A DNA stretch of 7,256 nt, taken from SIG701 sp045123975. GTDB taxonomy: Bacteria; Bacillota; Clostridia; Oscillospirales; CAG-272. Position 1 is the stretch's first letter, and every line of letters begins with the position of its first letter. Under the pieces are notes generated by a model. That model was not told the origin of the DNA. It saw only the letters and a program-made list of their open reading frames with translations, and did not search any database. Location: assembly GCA_045123975.1 (NCBI GenBank), contig JBGVKV010000126.1, forward strand, positions 1 through 7,256, in the 5' to 3' direction. The translations under genes were made by a program, and so were the position numbers. Shown piece after piece: positions 6,585 to 7,256 of this stretch.

Positions 6585-7247
6585 TTATTTGGTGAACTGC
6601 TCCAGCAGCTTGATTTTTTCCGTAGAGTATTGATAAGCATTTTTGAAATCGCCCAAAGTGCTGGCGCAGGACTCGAGTGTGTTCAGCAGACGGAACATCG
6701 TAAAAAATCCGGGTTTTTCGGCGGATGCAATGTTTTGCAAGAGAGTAAACGCATCGGCATGGCGCCCTTGCAGCATCAGAATCTTTGCTTCGATGACGCC
6801 CCGATAAATGGGGGAAAGAATGAGTCCGGAGCGGAGCAGAACGTGTGCTTCCGTACCTTCCTCGTTGTCCAGACATGCCAATGCCTGCAAATAGACGAAA
6901 AACTCCACCGGGATACGGGCAGACTCAAAATGAGATACATTCAAAATCTCCGCGGGCAAAGAGGCGTTCGTGGTGCATTCGATCAGCCGTTCCATGAACA
7001 CAGCGGTGCTGTACAGGGACTTCAGGACCCCGACTGTTCCGAGGGATGCCTTTTTCACATCGGTCAAATGGGTGAGTGCGGTACTCAAAGCGTACCGTCG
7101 GCAGGCATCTTCCGCCAACGCAAGGGAGCACTCTGCCGAAAGCAGAAGAATGTCCTCGTCCGGACAGGGGATTTCCCGGCATGCCGTCAGGCAGGCGGAA
7201 TACTCACCCTCACGGAACAACCGGCGCATTTCACCAATGCGGCTCAT
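6585..7247 (-). CDS. TPR-like helical-repeat protein of unknown function
   Basis: The 220-residue protein is almost entirely helical. Its second half shows TPR-like spacing: a helix pair at about 114-145 (VEFFVYLQALACLDNEEGTE... ending LILSP), another at about 148-176 (AKILMLQGRHADAFTLLQNI), and a last one at about 183-216 (LESCASTLGDFKNAYQYSTEKI). The first 25 residues (MRRLFREGEYSACLTACREI) also fit a TPR helix pair. There is no signal peptide, membrane helix or catalytic motif, so a cytoplasmic protein-binding scaffold is the likely role. ATG 7247 is the first in-frame ATG visible, but no ribosome binding site is seen in the 9 bases left and the frame (Phe-Thr-Lys before Met) stays open to the window edge, so the true start may lie outside. 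It ends in a plain helix, with no DNA-binding or signalling output domain. Its link to the downstream acyltransferase operon is uncertain because a stem-loop lies between. Confidence 0.75.
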   Translation of the reverse strand: MSRIGEMRRLFREGEYSACLTACREIPCPDEDILLLSAECSLALAEDACRRYALSTALTHLTDVKKASLGTVGVLKSLYSTAVFMERLIECTTNASLPAEILNVSHFESARIPVEFFVYLQALACLDNEEGTEAHVLLRSGLILSPIYRGVIEAKILMLQGRHADAFTLLQNIASAEKPGFFTMFRLLNTLESCASTLGDFKNAYQYSTEKIKLLEQFTK

Positions 7248-7256
7248 CTTAGTGAA

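Noticed and set aside
1..7256. Mobile element, CRISPR array, tRNA or rRNA
   Set aside because: I found no transposase or integrase motif, no regularly spaced direct repeats, and no tRNA- or rRNA-like sequence in the gaps, which are all under 100 bases.

Overview
The window reads as ordinary chromosome from a spore-forming or spore-lineage Firmicute, most likely a gut clostridium of the Oscillospiraceae/Ruminococcaceae type. This is inferred from a SpoIID/LytB-family wall protein, a strong AAGGAGGT ribosome binding site, moderately high GC, and a DUF6320-like zinc-ribbon membrane protein next to an acyltransferase. No taxonomic marker gene is present. I see no rRNA, tRNA, CRISPR array, insertion sequence or phage gene. 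Coding density is very high; the longest gap is 97 bases.

The left half (1-3561) is read on the plus strand. It holds the 3' end of an unrecognised gene, then a large membrane-anchored SpoIID/LytB-domain protein that overlaps it by 11 bases, then a 12-helix MFS transporter that begins 7 bases after the SpoIID stop. The tight packing indicates one operon. It ends at a perfect 11-bp GC-rich hairpin with a GAAA loop (3569-3594), with T-runs on both sides, so it can also end the convergent operon.

The right half (3617-7256) is read on the minus strand. From upstream to downstream it holds a helical-repeat (TPR-like) protein whose reading frame stays open to the window edge; a 97-base gap with a perfect 16-bp palindrome and a second stem-loop; a 720-residue fusion of an HSL-type alpha/beta hydrolase with an alcohol-acetyltransferase/condensation-type acyltransferase; and, 12 bases later, a 231-residue protein with a four-cysteine zinc ribbon and about six membrane helices.

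The most interesting unit is the minus-strand pair. An esterase-like domain and an acyl-transfer domain share one polypeptide and are apparently co-translated with a zinc-ribbon membrane protein. This suggests an uncharacterised membrane-associated acyl-ester remodelling or transfer system. Its substrate cannot be read from the sequence. The SpoIID-like protein is also unusual: it is about twice the length of classical SpoIID, has a SPOR-like segment before the catalytic domain, and carries about 125 residues with a TAD-motif repeat between the SpoIID core and its conserved WGHG tail.
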